Source: Alphaproteobacteria bacterium (GTDB taxonomy: Bacteria > Pseudomonadota > Alphaproteobacteria > UBA828). From it: DNA of 64,000 bases. The position numbers were made by a program, and so were the translations under genes. Shown piece after piece: positions 16,926 through 26,539 of the stretch. How positions within the stretch are numbered: the stretch's first letter is position 1; each line of letters begins with the position of its first letter. The stretch is from the NCBI GenBank assembly GCA_022823305.1, contig JAJDXK010000029.1, positions 57,389 to 121,388 of the forward strand, given 5' to 3'. Under the pieces are notes generated by a model, which had not been told where the DNA came from, ran no database searches, and worked only from the letters and a program-made list of their open reading frames with translations.

Positions 16926-17999
16926 TCAGCCGGAGCGCGCAGACGCGGCGAGGCGCGCGGCCGCGCACATGGCGGCGAGCTTCGCCCTTGCCGCGTCGCG
17001 GCCGAGCAGCCCCAGCCCGCAATCCGGTGCTACCGCCAGGCGGGCCGGCTCGATATGGCCGAGCGCCGCCCGGAGCCGCTCGCGGATCTCCTCCACGCTC
17101 TCCACGCGGCTCCGGGCGACGGCGACGACGCCGAGGACGACCGTCGTCGAGCGGAAGCGCTCGAGCAGGCCGAGGTCGCCGGGGCGGTGCGCGTCCTCGA
17201 TGGAGACGGCATGGATCGACGAGCGCTCGATCGCGTCGGCGAGATCGAAATACGCATCCCTCGGCGCCTTGGGATAGTCCTCGTTGTCGAGGCGATCGGG
17301 ATAGCCGCAGCAGATGTGGAGCGTGCGGACGACGCCCTCGGGCACGCCGTGGAAGCATCGCTCCAGGTGCTCGAAGCCGAAGGCCAGGGCATCGGCGGCG
17401 CGGCGGGCGAACACCGGCTCGTCGATCTGGATGTGCCGGCAGCCCGCCTCCGCCAGCGCCAGGACCTCGCGGTTGATCGCCGCCGCGAGCGCTTCGCCCC
17501 GGGCGCGAGGGTCGCCGTAGTGGGCGTCGGCCACCGTGTCGCCGATGGTGAGCGGACCGGGAAGGGTCATCTTGACCGGCCGCTCCGAGAGCGACTGGGC
17601 GACGCGCCAGTCGTGGGGCAGGAAGGGCGCACCGGCCGCGACCGGGCCGCGGATGCAGGGCATGTACGCGCGAAAGGCGCCCTCGCGGGCCTCCTTCTCC
17701 ACCGGGTTCGCGAAATCGAAGCCCTCCAGGTGCCGGCAGTGGTAGTGGATGTAGTTCTCCCGCCTTACCTCGCCGTCGGTCACGACATCGACGCCGGCCT
17801 CGACCTGATCGGCGATCGCCTCCCCTGCCGCGCGCGCGAAGAGAGCCTCGGCCTCGTCCCCCATCTGCGCCAGCGCGGCCTCGTAGCGCGCCGTGGGCCG
17901 GGCCGCCGCATCCGCGTCTTCCCCGGCCTCGAACCAGTCGAAGCGCGGCAGGCAGGCGGGCTTCGGATAGGCGCCGATGCAGGTGGTGGAGAGAGCCAT
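16926..17999 (-). CDS. MetE C-terminal-domain-like, cobalamin-independent methyltransferase
   Basis: 357-residue protein corresponding to the C-terminal zinc barrel of MetE only; the N-terminal domain of full MetE is absent. The zinc ligands can be matched: His and Cys in LHICCGY (about 227-229), Glu in SIEDAH, Cys in APDCGLG (about 326). VTDGEVRRENYIHY and MTLPGPLTIGD match the homocysteine-binding face. Such short proteins include archaeal-type methionine synthases and methyl-transfer enzymes for other thiols. It is encoded just downstream of, and on the same strand as, the ABC transporter genes, 4 bases after the ATPase stop, so its substrate may be the imported compound. Confidence 0.82.
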   Translation of the reverse strand: MALSTTCIGAYPKPACLPRFDWFEAGEDADAAARPTARYEAALAQMGDEAEALFARAAGEAIADQVEAGVDVVTDGEVRRENYIHYHCRHLEGFDFANPVEKEAREGAFRAYMPCIRGPVAAGAPFLPHDWRVAQSLSERPVKMTLPGPLTIGDTVADAHYGDPRARGEALAAAINREVLALAEAGCRHIQIDEPVFARRAADALAFGFEHLERCFHGVPEGVVRTLHICCGYPDRLDNEDYPKAPRDAYFDLADAIERSSIHAVSIEDAHRPGDLGLLERFRSTTVVLGVVAVARSRVESVEEIRERLRAALGHIEPARLAVAPDCGLGLLGRDAARAKLAAMCAAARLAASARSG

Positions 18000-18003
18000 T
18001 CCG

Positions 18004-19689
18004 CTAGCCGGGCGGCGCCGACCGGTCCGGGCCCTCCTTGTCGCTGCCCGGGCCTTGCCCGCGCCGGGCGAGCGTCCGGTCCAGCCAGCCGATCTTCATT
18101 TCCGGCACCGACGAGAGCAGCAGGTCGGTGTACGCGTGGTGGGGCGGCTCCAGCACCTCGTTCCGTGCGCCCTGCTCGACGATGCGCCCCTGGAACATGA
18201 CCACGATCTCGTCGGAAATCGCCCGCACCGTCGCGAAGTCGTGGGTGATGAACATGTAGGAGACGCCGAGGTCGTCCTGCAGGCGCTGCAGAAGCTGGAG
18301 GACCCGCTCGGCCACCAGCTGGTCCAGCGCCGAGGTCACCTCGTCGCAGATGATGAGGTCGGGCTCGGCCGCGAGCGCGCGGGCGATGCACATGCGCTGC
18401 TTCTGGCCGCCCGAGAGCTCCCCGGGGTAGCGGTCGATGAACGCGTCGGGCTCGAGCTCGACCATCTGCAGCAGCTCGCGCACGCGCTCCGTGCGCTTCC
18501 GCCCGCGCAGCCCGGAGTAGAACGTGAGCGGGCGGCCAACGACCTCGCGCATGCGCTGGCGCGGGTTCAGCGCCGTGTCCGGCATCTGGTGGATCATCTG
18601 CACCCGGCGGAGGCTCTCGCGCGGCCGCCTGGCGAGCGCAGGCGCCAGCACCGCGCCGTCGAACACGAGCCGCCCTTCCTCCGGCGGCAGAAGCCCGGTG
18701 ACGACGCGGGCCAGCGTGCTCTTGCCGCTCCCCGACTCGCCCACGATCGCCACCGTGCGCTGGCGGCCGATGTCGAGGTCGATGCTCTCCAGCACGCGGG
18801 CGGAGCGCCGGTAGCGGGCGGAAATGCCTTCGATGCGCAGCAGCGGTTCCTCCGCGGAAGGCTCTGCGGCGGGCTTGCGGAAGGTGCGCACGGCGAGCAG
18901 CCGCTGGGTGTAGTCCTGCTCCGGACGATTGACGATGCTGTCGGCCGTCCCCTCCTCCACCAGGTTGCCGTGGCGCAGCACCATGATGCGGTCGGCCATC
19001 TGCGCCACGACCGCGAGATCGTGGCTGATGTAGATGGCGGCCGTATCGAACTGCCTGACCACGTCCTTGATCGCCGCCAGAACCTCGATCTGGGTGGTGA
19101 CGTCGAGCGCGGTCGTCGGCTCGTCGAAGACGATGAGGTCGGGCCGGCAGGCCATGGCCATGGCGACCATCGCGCGCTGGAGCTGGCCGCCGGAGACCTG
19201 GTGCGGGTAGCGGTAGCCGATGGTCTCGGGCTCGGGCAGGCGGAGGCGCCCGTAGAGGTCCCTGGCATCCGCCTCCGCCGCGCTGCGGGACTTGACCCTG
19301 TGGTGCACCGGGGCCTCGGAGAACTGGTCGATCAGGCGGTGCGCCGGGTTGAAGGCGGCGGCCGCGCTCTGGGCGACGTAGGCGATGCGGGCGCCGCGCA
19401 GCAGCCGCTGCCGCCCGCGCGACGCAGCGCGCAGCTCGATGCCGTCGAAGACGATGTCGCCGCCGGTGAGCCGGCAGCCCGGCCGGGCGTACCCCATGGC
19501 CGCGAGCCCGATGGTGGACTTGCCGGCGCCTGACTCGCCGATCAGGCCCAGCACCTCGCCGCGGTGCAGCACCACGTCGATGCCGTGCACGATCTCGTGC
19601 CACTCCTCGTCGGCCTGCCCCTCGATGCGGAGCCCCGTCATGGTCAGCAGGGGCGCGCGCTCGCCCCTCGTGCTCTCCCCGCTAGCCAT
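18004..19689 (-). CDS. Dual-domain ABC transporter ATPase (DppD-DppF type fusion)
   Basis: 561 residues with two complete nucleotide-binding domains. The first has Walker [10 protein letters not shown], signature VSGGQLQRA, Walker B IVFDEPTT and H-loop ISHDL; the second has [26 protein letters not shown] and ITHDF. Both Q-loops are intact. It energises import of a peptide-, opine- or glycoside-like solute with the two permeases next to it. Its start overlaps the end of the DppC-like gene by 8 bases (19682-19689), so it is translationally coupled. Motor symmetry here contrasts with the second ABC system at 58-63 kb. Confidence 0.93.
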   Translation of the reverse strand: MASGESTRGERAPLLTMTGLRIEGQADEEWHEIVHGIDVVLHRGEVLGLIGESGAGKSTIGLAAMGYARPGCRLTGGDIVFDGIELRAASRGRQRLLRGARIAYVAQSAAAAFNPAHRLIDQFSEAPVHHRVKSRSAAEADARDLYGRLRLPEPETIGYRYPHQVSGGQLQRAMVAMAMACRPDLIVFDEPTTALDVTTQIEVLAAIKDVVRQFDTAAIYISHDLAVVAQMADRIMVLRHGNLVEEGTADSIVNRPEQDYTQRLLAVRTFRKPAAEPSAEEPLLRIEGISARYRRSARVLESIDLDIGRQRTVAIVGESGSGKSTLARVVTGLLPPEEGRLVFDGAVLAPALARRPRESLRRVQMIHQMPDTALNPRQRMREVVGRPLTFYSGLRGRKRTERVRELLQMVELEPDAFIDRYPGELSGGQKQRMCIARALAAEPDLIICDEVTSALDQLVAERVLQLLQRLQDDLGVSYMFITHDFATVRAISDEIVVMFQGRIVEQGARNEVLEPPHHAYTDLLLSSVPEMKIGWLDRTLARRGQGPGSDKEGPDRSAPPG

Positions 19690-20512
19690 CCTTGAGGCCC
19701 GAGGTCTTGTGGAGGAGCCAGTCGACGATGAAGTTCACGCCGATGGTGAGCAGCGCGATGGAGGCCGCCGGCAGGATCGGCGTGAAGTCGCCGAAGGTGA
19801 TGAGCGTCGCGTTGTCGCGCACCATGCTGCCCCAGTCGGCGGTCGGCGGCTGGATGCCGAGGCCGAGGAAGCTGAGCGCGCTGAGCAGCAGGAAGACGAA
19901 GCAGAAGCGCAGCCCGAACTCCGCGACCAGTGGCGGCAGCGCGTTGGGCAGGACCTCGCTGCGCATGATCCACCACAGCCCCTCGCCCCGCAGCCGCGCG
20001 ACCTCGACGTAGTCCATGACCACGATGTTCATCGCCACCGCCCGCGCCAGGCGGTAGACGCGGGTGGAATCGAGGACGGCGATGACCACGACCAGCACCG
20101 GGACCGAGGTGCCGACGATGGTGAGGATCAGCAGCGCGAAGATGAGCTGCGGGATCGCCATCAGGATGTCGTTGAAGCGGCTGATCGCCTGCTCGGTCCA
20201 CCCCCCCAGCACCGCGGCGAGGAAGCCGGCCACACAGCCGATGAGGAAGGCCAGCACCGTGGTGATGAAGGCGATGCCGATGGTGTTGCGGGCGCCGTAG
20301 ATGAGGCGCGTCAGCATGTCCCGGCCCAGGTTGTCGGTGCCGAGCAGGAACTCGGGCCCCCAGGGCTCGTACTCGAAGCCGACGATCTCGGACTCGCCGT
20401 AGGGCGTCAGCAGGGGGCCGAAGACCGCCATGAACACGTAGGCGAAGACGATGAAGAGCCCGAAGCGGGCGCTCCAGGGCGATTTTCGGAGAAGACTGAG
20501 TGCGTCCCGCAT
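19682..20512 (-). CDS. ABC transporter permease, DppC/OppC-like
   Basis: 276-residue inner-membrane permease of the peptide/nickel family. It has an N-terminal membrane segment (FGLFIVFAYVFMAVFGPLL), an extracytoplasmic loop with GTDNLGRDMLTRLIYGARNT characteristic of DppC, and the cytoplasmic EAA-type loop DYVEVARLRGEGLWWIMRSEVLPNA (landmark positions about 165-190). It forms the import channel with the DppB-like subunit 22 bases upstream and is driven by the dual ATPase that overlaps its 3' end. Confidence 0.92.
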   Translation of the reverse strand: MRDALSLLRKSPWSARFGLFIVFAYVFMAVFGPLLTPYGESEIVGFEYEPWGPEFLLGTDNLGRDMLTRLIYGARNTIGIAFITTVLAFLIGCVAGFLAAVLGGWTEQAISRFNDILMAIPQLIFALLILTIVGTSVPVLVVVIAVLDSTRVYRLARAVAMNIVVMDYVEVARLRGEGLWWIMRSEVLPNALPPLVAEFGLRFCFVFLLLSALSFLGLGIQPPTADWGSMVRDNATLITFGDFTPILPAASIALLTIGVNFIVDWLLHKTSGLKDG

Positions 20513-20534
20513 CGCTGCCGCCTCGCCGCCCGTC

Positions 20535-21491
20535 CTAGCGCGGATGCAGGAGGCGCGGATTGGTCATGATCGACAGCACGTCCGCGCTCAGGTTCAGCAG
20601 GATGTACGCCGCGGCGAAGACCAGGCCCGTGGCCTGCACCACCGGAATGTCGCGCGTGCGCACGGCGTCGATGAGGAGCTGCCCCAGCCCCGGATAGACG
20701 AAGACCACCTCGACGATCACCACGCCCACGATCAGGTAGGCGAGGTTGATGACGACGACGTTGATGATGGGCGCCAGCGCGTTGGGCAAGGCATGCCTGA
20801 CGATGATGCGCGAGCGCGGCAGGCCCTTGAGCGTCGCCATCTCGATGTAGGGGCTGGCCAGCAGATTGATGATCGCGGCCCGCGTCATCCGCATCATGTG
20901 CGCGACCACCACCAGCGTCAGGGTCAGCGCCGGCATGATGGTGCGGTAGACCCGCTCCCAGAAGCCCAGCTCGTGGCCGATGTTGGAGATGCTGGGGAAC
21001 CAGCCGAGATGGACGGCGAAGACGAGGATCAGGATGTAGGCGACGAAGAACTCGGGGAACGAGATCGAGCTGAGCGTGAAGACGTTGACCGCACGGTCGT
21101 AGAGGGAGTTGCGGTAGAGCGCCGCCAGGATCCCCAGCCCCAGCGCCAGCGGAATCGAGATGACCGCGGCGATGAAGGCGAGGAAGAGCGTGTTCTGCAG
21201 CCGCACGCCCATGAGCTCGGTAATCTCGCGCTTGTTGGCGAGCGACTGACCGAGATCGCCCTGCACGATGCCGCCGAGCCAGGCGATGTAGCGCTCGTGC
21301 GGGGGCAGGTCGAGCTTGAGCTCGCGGCGGAAGGCGGCGACCGTCTCGGGCGTCGCACCCTGGCCCAGGATGGCCTGTGTGATGTCGCCCGGCAGCAGCT
21401 CGACGCCGAGGAAGATGATCAGCGAAACGGCGAACAGGGTGAGGAGGCCCAGCGCGAGGCGCTGGGCCACCATGATCAGGATGTGTGTCAT
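20535..21491 (-). CDS. ABC transporter permease, DppB/OppB-like
   Basis: 318-residue permease. The N-terminal segment RLALGLLTLFAVSLIIFLGVEL is membrane-spanning; LLPGDITQAILGQGATPETV is the typical DppB extracytoplasmic start and the EAA loop lies around IEMATLKGLPRSRIIVRHALP. It pairs with the DppC-like protein downstream. The gene follows the binding-protein gene after a 166-base spacer that holds two hairpins, an arrangement that usually lets the binding protein be made in excess over the membrane parts. Confidence 0.92.
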   Translation of the reverse strand: MTHILIMVAQRLALGLLTLFAVSLIIFLGVELLPGDITQAILGQGATPETVAAFRRELKLDLPPHERYIAWLGGIVQGDLGQSLANKREITELMGVRLQNTLFLAFIAAVISIPLALGLGILAALYRNSLYDRAVNVFTLSSISFPEFFVAYILILVFAVHLGWFPSISNIGHELGFWERVYRTIMPALTLTLVVVAHMMRMTRAAIINLLASPYIEMATLKGLPRSRIIVRHALPNALAPIINVVVINLAYLIVGVVIVEVVFVYPGLGQLLIDAVRTRDIPVVQATGLVFAAAYILLNLSADVLSIMTNPRLLHPR

Positions 21492-21508
21492 GCCGCCAAG
21501 GCGCGGGT

Positions 21509-21588
21509 GGAGCGCTTCCGCTTCACACGGAAACGCTCCGCCTCAGATTCGCTCACGGCAGCCGGCCTTCGGCCGGCGGCTCCGTGAG
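21509..21588 (-). terminator. Two strong hairpins between the binding-protein and permease genes (possible attenuator or mRNA-stabilising element)
   Basis: Hairpin A: GGAGCG-C-TTCCG (21509-21520) pairs with CGGAA-A-CGCTCC (21528-21539), loop CTTCACA. Hairpin B: CTCACGG (21552-21558) pairs with CCGTGAG (21582-21588), enclosing GCCGGCC (21561-21567) with GGCCGGC (21571-21577) and a TTC tip. Neither has a T-tract in the transcript direction. Hairpin A has the form of a dispersed alphaproteobacterial palindrome (GAGCG...CGCTC). Partial termination or protection of the upstream message from 3' decay is inferred from position. Confidence 0.55.
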
Positions 21589-21657
21589 GGCTCCGCATCA
21601 ACGGTGCGCCGCAGTCGCGGCCTGTCGCGAGCCCGTCAAGAACGGACCCGCTCTAGC

Positions 21658-23238
21658 CTAGGCGAACCACCAGCGCTCGGAGCACTTGAAGCCGTCCATC
21701 GACCAGTTCGCCGCCATCTGGCCGTGGCCGATCTTGTCGGAGAGCGCCATGACGTAGTTGGCGAACATGGGGATGAGAACGCCGCCGTCGTTGCTGACGA
21801 TGGCCTGCATCTCCTCGTACATGCTCCGCCGCTTCGCCTCGTCCAGCTCCGACCGGGCCGCGAGCAGCAGCTCGTTGAAGTGGTCGTGCTTCCAGAAGCT
21901 GTCGTTCCAGGCCGCGTCTGCCGCGTAGGCCGTCGAGAACATCCAGTCCTCGGTCGGGCGGCCGCCCCAGTAGACGGCGCAGTAGGGCTTCACCATCCAG
22001 ACGTTGGACCAGTAGCCGTCGTCGGGCTCGCGGACCACGTTGATGTTGATGCCGGCCGCGGCCGCGTGCTCCTTGTAGAGCACCGCCGCGTCGACCGCGC
22101 CCGCGAACGCCGCGTCGGCCGCGCTGAGGTCGATGGAAAGGCCCTCCATGCCCGCCTGCTTGAGGTGGTGCCTGGCCTTGTCCGGATCGTAGGCGCGCTG
22201 CTCCAGGTTGTCCGCGTGATAGCGGTTGGAGCGGCTGATCGGATGGTCGTTGCCGAGGGTGCCGTGGCCGCGCAGGATCGTCCTGACGATGGCCTCGCGG
22301 TCGATGGCGTGCTTGAGCGCGAGCCGCACGTCGACGTTGTCGAAGGGCGGCGTGTCGCAGCGCATGGTGAAGGTGAAGTGCTGCGTGCCGCTGGTCTCGA
22401 CGATGTTGATCCCCTCGCGCTGGGCGAGCAGGTGCGCGGTCTTGAGGTCGACCCGGTCCATGGCGTCGATCTCGCCGGTTGTCAGCGCGTTGGTGCGCGC
22501 CGCCACGTCGGCGATGGTGATGACCTCCACCTCGTCGAAGTGCCCGAACCCCTCCTTGAAGAAGTTGGGGTTGCGCTTCAGCGTGGTGCGCACGCCGGGC
22601 TCGAAGCTCTCGAGCACGTAGCCGCCGGTGCCGGCGCCTGACTGCCAGTCCACCCCGTCGCCGTCCGCCGGCATGATCGGCATGTGGTAGTCGCTGAGCA
22701 CGACCGGGAAGTCGGCGTTGCCGTCCTCCAGGGTGAAGACCACCGCGTTCGCGCCGTCCGCCTTCATCTCGACGACGGGCTTGAGCAGCTCCTTGGCCGC
22801 CGACTTCGAGGCCTCGCCGCGATGGTGGTTGAGCGACGCGATCACGTCGTTCGCGTCCAGCGTCTTGCCGTTGTGGAACTCGACGCCCTGGCGCAGTGTG
22901 AACTTCCACGTCTTGGCGTCGGCGGTGTCGATCGATTCCGCCAGCTCTGGAATCAGGCTGCCGTCCTGGGCAATCTCCGTCAGGTTGTTGCGCGCAGCCG
23001 CGTTCACGGTCTGCATGTAGAGGTCGAGGAAGGTCGCCGGATCGAGCGAATCCGAGGTCGCCCCGTGACCGAGTCCGCAACGGAAGCGACCGCCCATCTT
23101 GGGCTCCGCGAAGGCCCGGTCGGCGATGGTCGTCGCGAGGGCCGTGGTGGCGCCCAGAGCCAGGGCGCTCTGCATGAAGCCGCGGCGCGTGATGCCGCTC
23201 TTCCCGGCCAGTTTCCGCAGTTGCTGCTCGACGGTCAT
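21658..23238 (-). CDS. Extracellular solute-binding protein family 5 (Tat-exported)
   Basis: 526-residue periplasmic binding protein. The N-terminus has a twin-arginine motif (ITRRGFMQSALALG) followed by a hydrophobic stretch and a probable cleavage near ADRAFA-EP, indicating Tat export. The mature part shows family-5 landmarks: TWKFTLRQGVEFHNGKTLDANDV and VRLALKHAIDREAIVRTIL. It captures a peptide, glycoside or other organic solute and delivers it to the permeases encoded downstream. It is the first gene of the transport operon (binding protein, DppB, DppC, dual ATPase, MetE-like). Confidence 0.93.
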   Translation of the reverse strand: MTVEQQLRKLAGKSGITRRGFMQSALALGATTALATTIADRAFAEPKMGGRFRCGLGHGATSDSLDPATFLDLYMQTVNAAARNNLTEIAQDGSLIPELAESIDTADAKTWKFTLRQGVEFHNGKTLDANDVIASLNHHRGEASKSAAKELLKPVVEMKADGANAVVFTLEDGNADFPVVLSDYHMPIMPADGDGVDWQSGAGTGGYVLESFEPGVRTTLKRNPNFFKEGFGHFDEVEVITIADVAARTNALTTGEIDAMDRVDLKTAHLLAQREGINIVETSGTQHFTFTMRCDTPPFDNVDVRLALKHAIDREAIVRTILRGHGTLGNDHPISRSNRYHADNLEQRAYDPDKARHHLKQAGMEGLSIDLSAADAAFAGAVDAAVLYKEHAAAAGININVVREPDDGYWSNVWMVKPYCAVYWGGRPTEDWMFSTAYAADAAWNDSFWKHDHFNELLLAARSELDEAKRRSMYEEMQAIVSNDGGVLIPMFANYVMALSDKIGHGQMAANWSMDGFKCSERWWFA

Positions 23239-23499
23239 TGCACGTCTCCCATGGTTCGAGATGTAGCCAACTCGAGATGGCCTCCCATCACTTCGAGCAC
23301 TCGGGAGTGCCTGACCGGGGCCTGCGCGCCAGCCTTCGCGCGTGGCGCCCGAGGCCCCGACGGCCAGCCTCCCAGGGTGCCCCGTTTGACGTGAATGTTA
23401 GATGATGCCCGGCCCCGCCTCCAGCCGAATCGCGTCGCCGCCGCGCGTGACCCGTTCAATCCGGAGGAGCCGCCCACCGCATGGCCTGCGGCGACGGCA

Positions 23500-24003
23500 C
23501 TACCTCTGCCAGGTGCAGTCGGCGATCATCGAGACCCAGTCGTCCGGCAGGTACTCCACCTCGTAGGTGCAGGTGCCACTGAGCCCTGCGTAGGCCCCGG
23601 TGCCGCCCAGGATGTCCAGGGTGCCGGGGCCGCCGCCGCCCGTCTCGACATCGCCCGAAGTCCGCCTGGAGATCGTGTACCACTCGTCGCCCGAGGGCGC
23701 GGTCATGGTGCAGGGCGCCTCCAGGTCGAGGCCGGCCTCGGAGCGCCTGGCGTAGGCCAGGCAGGTCACCCGCTCGTGCGTCCCTTCAACGAAGGGCCCG
23801 CCGCTGCTCTGCAGCACGGTGACCGACCCCTCCAGCGTGCCGCCGGTGATGCTGCCGCCGTCGAAGTCGAAGGTGACGTAGTCCTGCACGTAGGTGCGGA
23901 TGAGACGGACGCTGCCGCTCTCCTCCGCCACCGCCGCCTGCGCCCCGCACAGGATCGCTCCCGCCGCGACCAGCGCCGCGGCGAGCCTTCCGCTCGCACT
24001 CAT
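23500..24003 (-). CDS. Secreted protein of unknown function
   Basis: 167 residues beginning with a clear signal peptide (MSASGRLAAALVAAGAILCGAQAAVAEE, cleavage probably after AVA). The mature domain is rich in Gly, Thr and short beta strands (SITGGTLEGSVTVLQSS; GTLDILGGTGAYAGLSGTC), with a small number of cysteines that may form disulfides. GGTGAYAGLSG is a motif of allene-oxide-cyclase-like/dirigent barrel proteins, a family resemblance only. The ATG at 24003 follows GGGGGGAAAGGG; the frame is open to 24066 but lacks a better start. It is downstream of phaR on the same strand, 87 bases away. Confidence 0.7.
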   Translation of the reverse strand: MSASGRLAAALVAAGAILCGAQAAVAEESGSVRLIRTYVQDYVTFDFDGGSITGGTLEGSVTVLQSSGGPFVEGTHERVTCLAYARRSEAGLDLEAPCTMTAPSGDEWYTISRRTSGDVETGGGGPGTLDILGGTGAYAGLSGTCTYEVEYLPDDWVSMIADCTWQR

Positions 24004-24090
24004 GCCCTTTCCCCCCGTCGGATGGTTTGCGCCTGCATGGTAGGGGCCGCCCTGCCGCCCTCGCAAGCGTGGGGCGCGCCTCGCCCGCGC

Positions 24091-24744
24091 TCAGCCCTCT
24101 TCGCCCTCCTTGCGGGCGCGCCCGCTCAGCGCGTCGAGCTGGGCCTGCATCCTGTCGAGCCTCTCCATGAGGCTGTCGACGCCGGGCGTGCTGCCCTCGC
24201 CCGCGTCGTCGCCGGCATTGCCGTTCGCGTCGCCATCCGCCCCCGGCTTCGACTCCGCGCGCCCCTGGCCTGCGGGGAAGCCTGCGAACATCTCCATGGT
24301 GCGCTGCATCAGCGCGACGTTGCGCTCGGCCATGGCCTCGAGCTCGTCGACCGGCAACATGCCGCCCCACGCCTCGTTCATCCGCGCGCGGATGTCGCCC
24401 TGGTTGCGGGCGAAGGTCTCCATGGCGACCTCCAGATAGCGGGGGACGAAGGCCTGGACGTTGTCGCCGTAGAGCTGGATGAGCTGCCGCAGGAAGCTGA
24501 GCGGCAGCATGTTGTGCCCCTTGGCCTCCTGCTCGACGATGATCTGGGTGAGCACCTGGCGGGTGATGTCGTCGCCGGACTTCGCGTCGACGACGACGAA
24601 CTCCTCGCCGTTGCGCACCATCTCGCACAGGGTGTCGAGGGTGACGTAGCTGCTGGTGGCGGTGTTGTAGAGGCGCCGGTTGGCGTACTTCCTGATGACG
24701 ACGGTTTCGGGTGCTGCCCGGGCGGCCTGCTCGCGTTCGGCCAT
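24091..24744 (-). CDS. phaR: PhaR, polyhydroxyalkanoate synthesis repressor
   Basis: 217-residue protein. The N-terminal PHB-accumulation regulatory domain is unmistakable (VIRKYANRRLYNTATSSYVTL, then LTQIIVEQEAKGHNMLPLSFLRQLIQLYG), followed by a second regulatory repeat (VPRYLEVAMETFARNQGDIR) and a Gly/Asp-rich linker ending in a short coiled coil (LMERLDRMQAQLDALS). PhaR represses phasin genes and itself, and binds PHA granules. No phaC, phaA, phaB or phasin gene is visible nearby; instead it lies 20 bases after a hydantoinase B gene, so its placement is unusual. Confidence 0.93.
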   Translation of the reverse strand: MAEREQAARAAPETVVIRKYANRRLYNTATSSYVTLDTLCEMVRNGEEFVVVDAKSGDDITRQVLTQIIVEQEAKGHNMLPLSFLRQLIQLYGDNVQAFVPRYLEVAMETFARNQGDIRARMNEAWGGMLPVDELEAMAERNVALMQRTMEMFAGFPAGQGRAESKPGADGDANGNAGDDAGEGSTPGVDSLMERLDRMQAQLDALSGRARKEGEEG

Positions 24745-24764
24745 CTCTCAGGCCCCCGCCGCTG

Positions 24765-26504
24765 CTACTCGGCCGCCTCCGGCAGCGGCGCGTCCTCCCC
24801 GTAGCGGGCAACCCAGCCGGGCTCGTAGCCGTAGTCCCGCGTCGCGGCCTGGGCGCTGACGTAGCCTTCCAGCACGTCCTCCACCACGGCGCGGGGGTCG
24901 CGCTCGCGCGGCTCGCCGTAGCCGCCGCCGCCCGGCGCCTTGACTGAGACCCGCTCGCCGGGGCGGATCGGCACGTTGGAATACTTGCTGGTGGAGATCT
25001 TGCCGAAGGCTTCGCCGATGGTGGTCCAGCTGTTGGCCCCTTCGCTCCGGTAGAGCGTGGCGCCGGGAATGCCGGCGCCGCCGCCCTTCAGCCCCCAAGC
25101 GACCTTTTTGTGCTTGTTGGTCATCTGGCTGATCATCACGTCGCCGGTGCAGAGCATGGTCTTGGAAATGCTGAGCCCGCCGCGGTGCGCGCCGGCGCCG
25201 GCCGAATCCTGGCGCAGCGCGTACTCCTCGACGATCCAGGGAAAGCGCGTCTCGAACACCTCGGTCGGCGTGTTGGCGCAGTTGCCGTTGATCGAATCGG
25301 TGGCGTCGTTGCCGTCGGCGAAGCTGCGCCCGCCATAGCCGACATAGGAGAAGTCGAAGGCGCCGATGGGCTCGTCGTTGCGCGCGTCGTAGCCGCCGAA
25401 GACGAAGCAGCCGTGGGTGGTGCCCTCGGACGCCATCACGCGGTCGGGCGCGGCCGGCGCCATGGCGCCCAGGATGATGGCGACGATGAGCGGGTGGGTC
25501 TCGGTGTTGCCGCCCACCTCGGAGCCGGGATAGTCCACGTTCATCACCGAGCCCGCCGGCGCGATGACCCGGATCGGGCGGAAGCAGCCCGAGTTCTTCG
25601 GGATCGTCTGGTCGGTGAGGTGCAGCATGGCGTTGTAGGAGGCCGACCAGGCGACGCCGAGGGTGGCGTTGATCGGCCCGAGCGCCTGCGGCGAGGAGCC
25701 GGTGTAGTCGATCACCACCTCGTCGCCCTGCACGTGCACGGCGCAGCGGATGGTGTACTCCTTGTCCTCGATGCCGTCGTCCTCGAGCCCGTCCTCGAAG
25801 CGGTAGCAGCCGTCGGGGAAGGCCCCGATCTCGGTCCGCATCCGCGCCTCGGAATAGTCCATGAGATCGGTCACGGTGCGGCGGAAGGTCTCGCGGCCGT
25901 ACTTGCCGATCAGCTCCTTCAGCCGCGCCTCGCCCAGGTCGACGGCCGAGATCAGCGCGCGGATGTCGCCGTAGTTCTGGCGCGGGGTGCGGACGTTGGC
26001 GAGCATCAGCTTCCACACCTCGACCACGTCCTCGCCGCGCTTCTTGATCTTGACCGGGGGCACGCGCAGGCCTTCGTGGAAGATCTCCGTCGCCTCGCCG
26101 GGGAAGCCGCCCGGCACCATGCCGCCGATCTCGACGAAGTGGCCGATGGCGACGGCGAAGCCCATCAGCTCGCCGTCCACGAAGATCGGCTTGAACATGG
26201 TGTGCTCGGGCGTGTGCAGGCCGCCGCGGTAGGGGTCGTTGTGGACGATGACGTCGCCCTCGTGAATTTCGTCGAGCGAAATTTCCCTCACCATGGAGCG
26301 CACCAGCAGCGGCACGCCGCCGATCTGCGCCGGGCAGAACTCGGCGACGGCGATCATTTCGCCCTCGACGTTGGCGAGCGCGCAGGTGAAGTCCTCGGCC
26401 TCGGAGAAGATCGTGGAATAGGCGGTCTTCTGCACGTTGACGCCCATCTCGCGGCAGATCGCGACCATGGCGGATTCGACGATGTTCATCGTGACCATGT
26501 CCAT
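24765..26504 (-). CDS. hyuB: Hydantoinase B/oxoprolinase family subunit (HyuB-like)
   Basis: 579-residue hydantoinase B-family subunit. Landmarks: AICREMGVNVQKTAYSTIFSEAEDF near the start, DVIVHNDPYRGGLHTPEHTMFKP with the metal-binding His/Asp positions, HFVEIGGMVPGGFPGEATEI, and the C-terminal GGGGYGEPRERDP. The family includes N-methylhydantoinase, 5-oxoprolinase and acetone/acetophenone carboxylase large subunits; these couple ATP use to ring opening or carboxylation. It is 35 bases downstream of the HyuA-like gene and should form a complex with it. The substrate is unknown. Confidence 0.9.
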   Translation of the reverse strand: MDMVTMNIVESAMVAICREMGVNVQKTAYSTIFSEAEDFTCALANVEGEMIAVAEFCPAQIGGVPLLVRSMVREISLDEIHEGDVIVHNDPYRGGLHTPEHTMFKPIFVDGELMGFAVAIGHFVEIGGMVPGGFPGEATEIFHEGLRVPPVKIKKRGEDVVEVWKLMLANVRTPRQNYGDIRALISAVDLGEARLKELIGKYGRETFRRTVTDLMDYSEARMRTEIGAFPDGCYRFEDGLEDDGIEDKEYTIRCAVHVQGDEVVIDYTGSSPQALGPINATLGVAWSASYNAMLHLTDQTIPKNSGCFRPIRVIAPAGSVMNVDYPGSEVGGNTETHPLIVAIILGAMAPAAPDRVMASEGTTHGCFVFGGYDARNDEPIGAFDFSYVGYGGRSFADGNDATDSINGNCANTPTEVFETRFPWIVEEYALRQDSAGAGAHRGGLSISKTMLCTGDVMISQMTNKHKKVAWGLKGGGAGIPGATLYRSEGANSWTTIGEAFGKISTSKYSNVPIRPGERVSVKAPGGGGYGEPRERDPRAVVEDVLEGYVSAQAATRDYGYEPGWVARYGEDAPLPEAAE

Positions 26505-26539
26505 GACGGGTTCCTTTCCCTCTCGCGCGCAGGTCCGGG

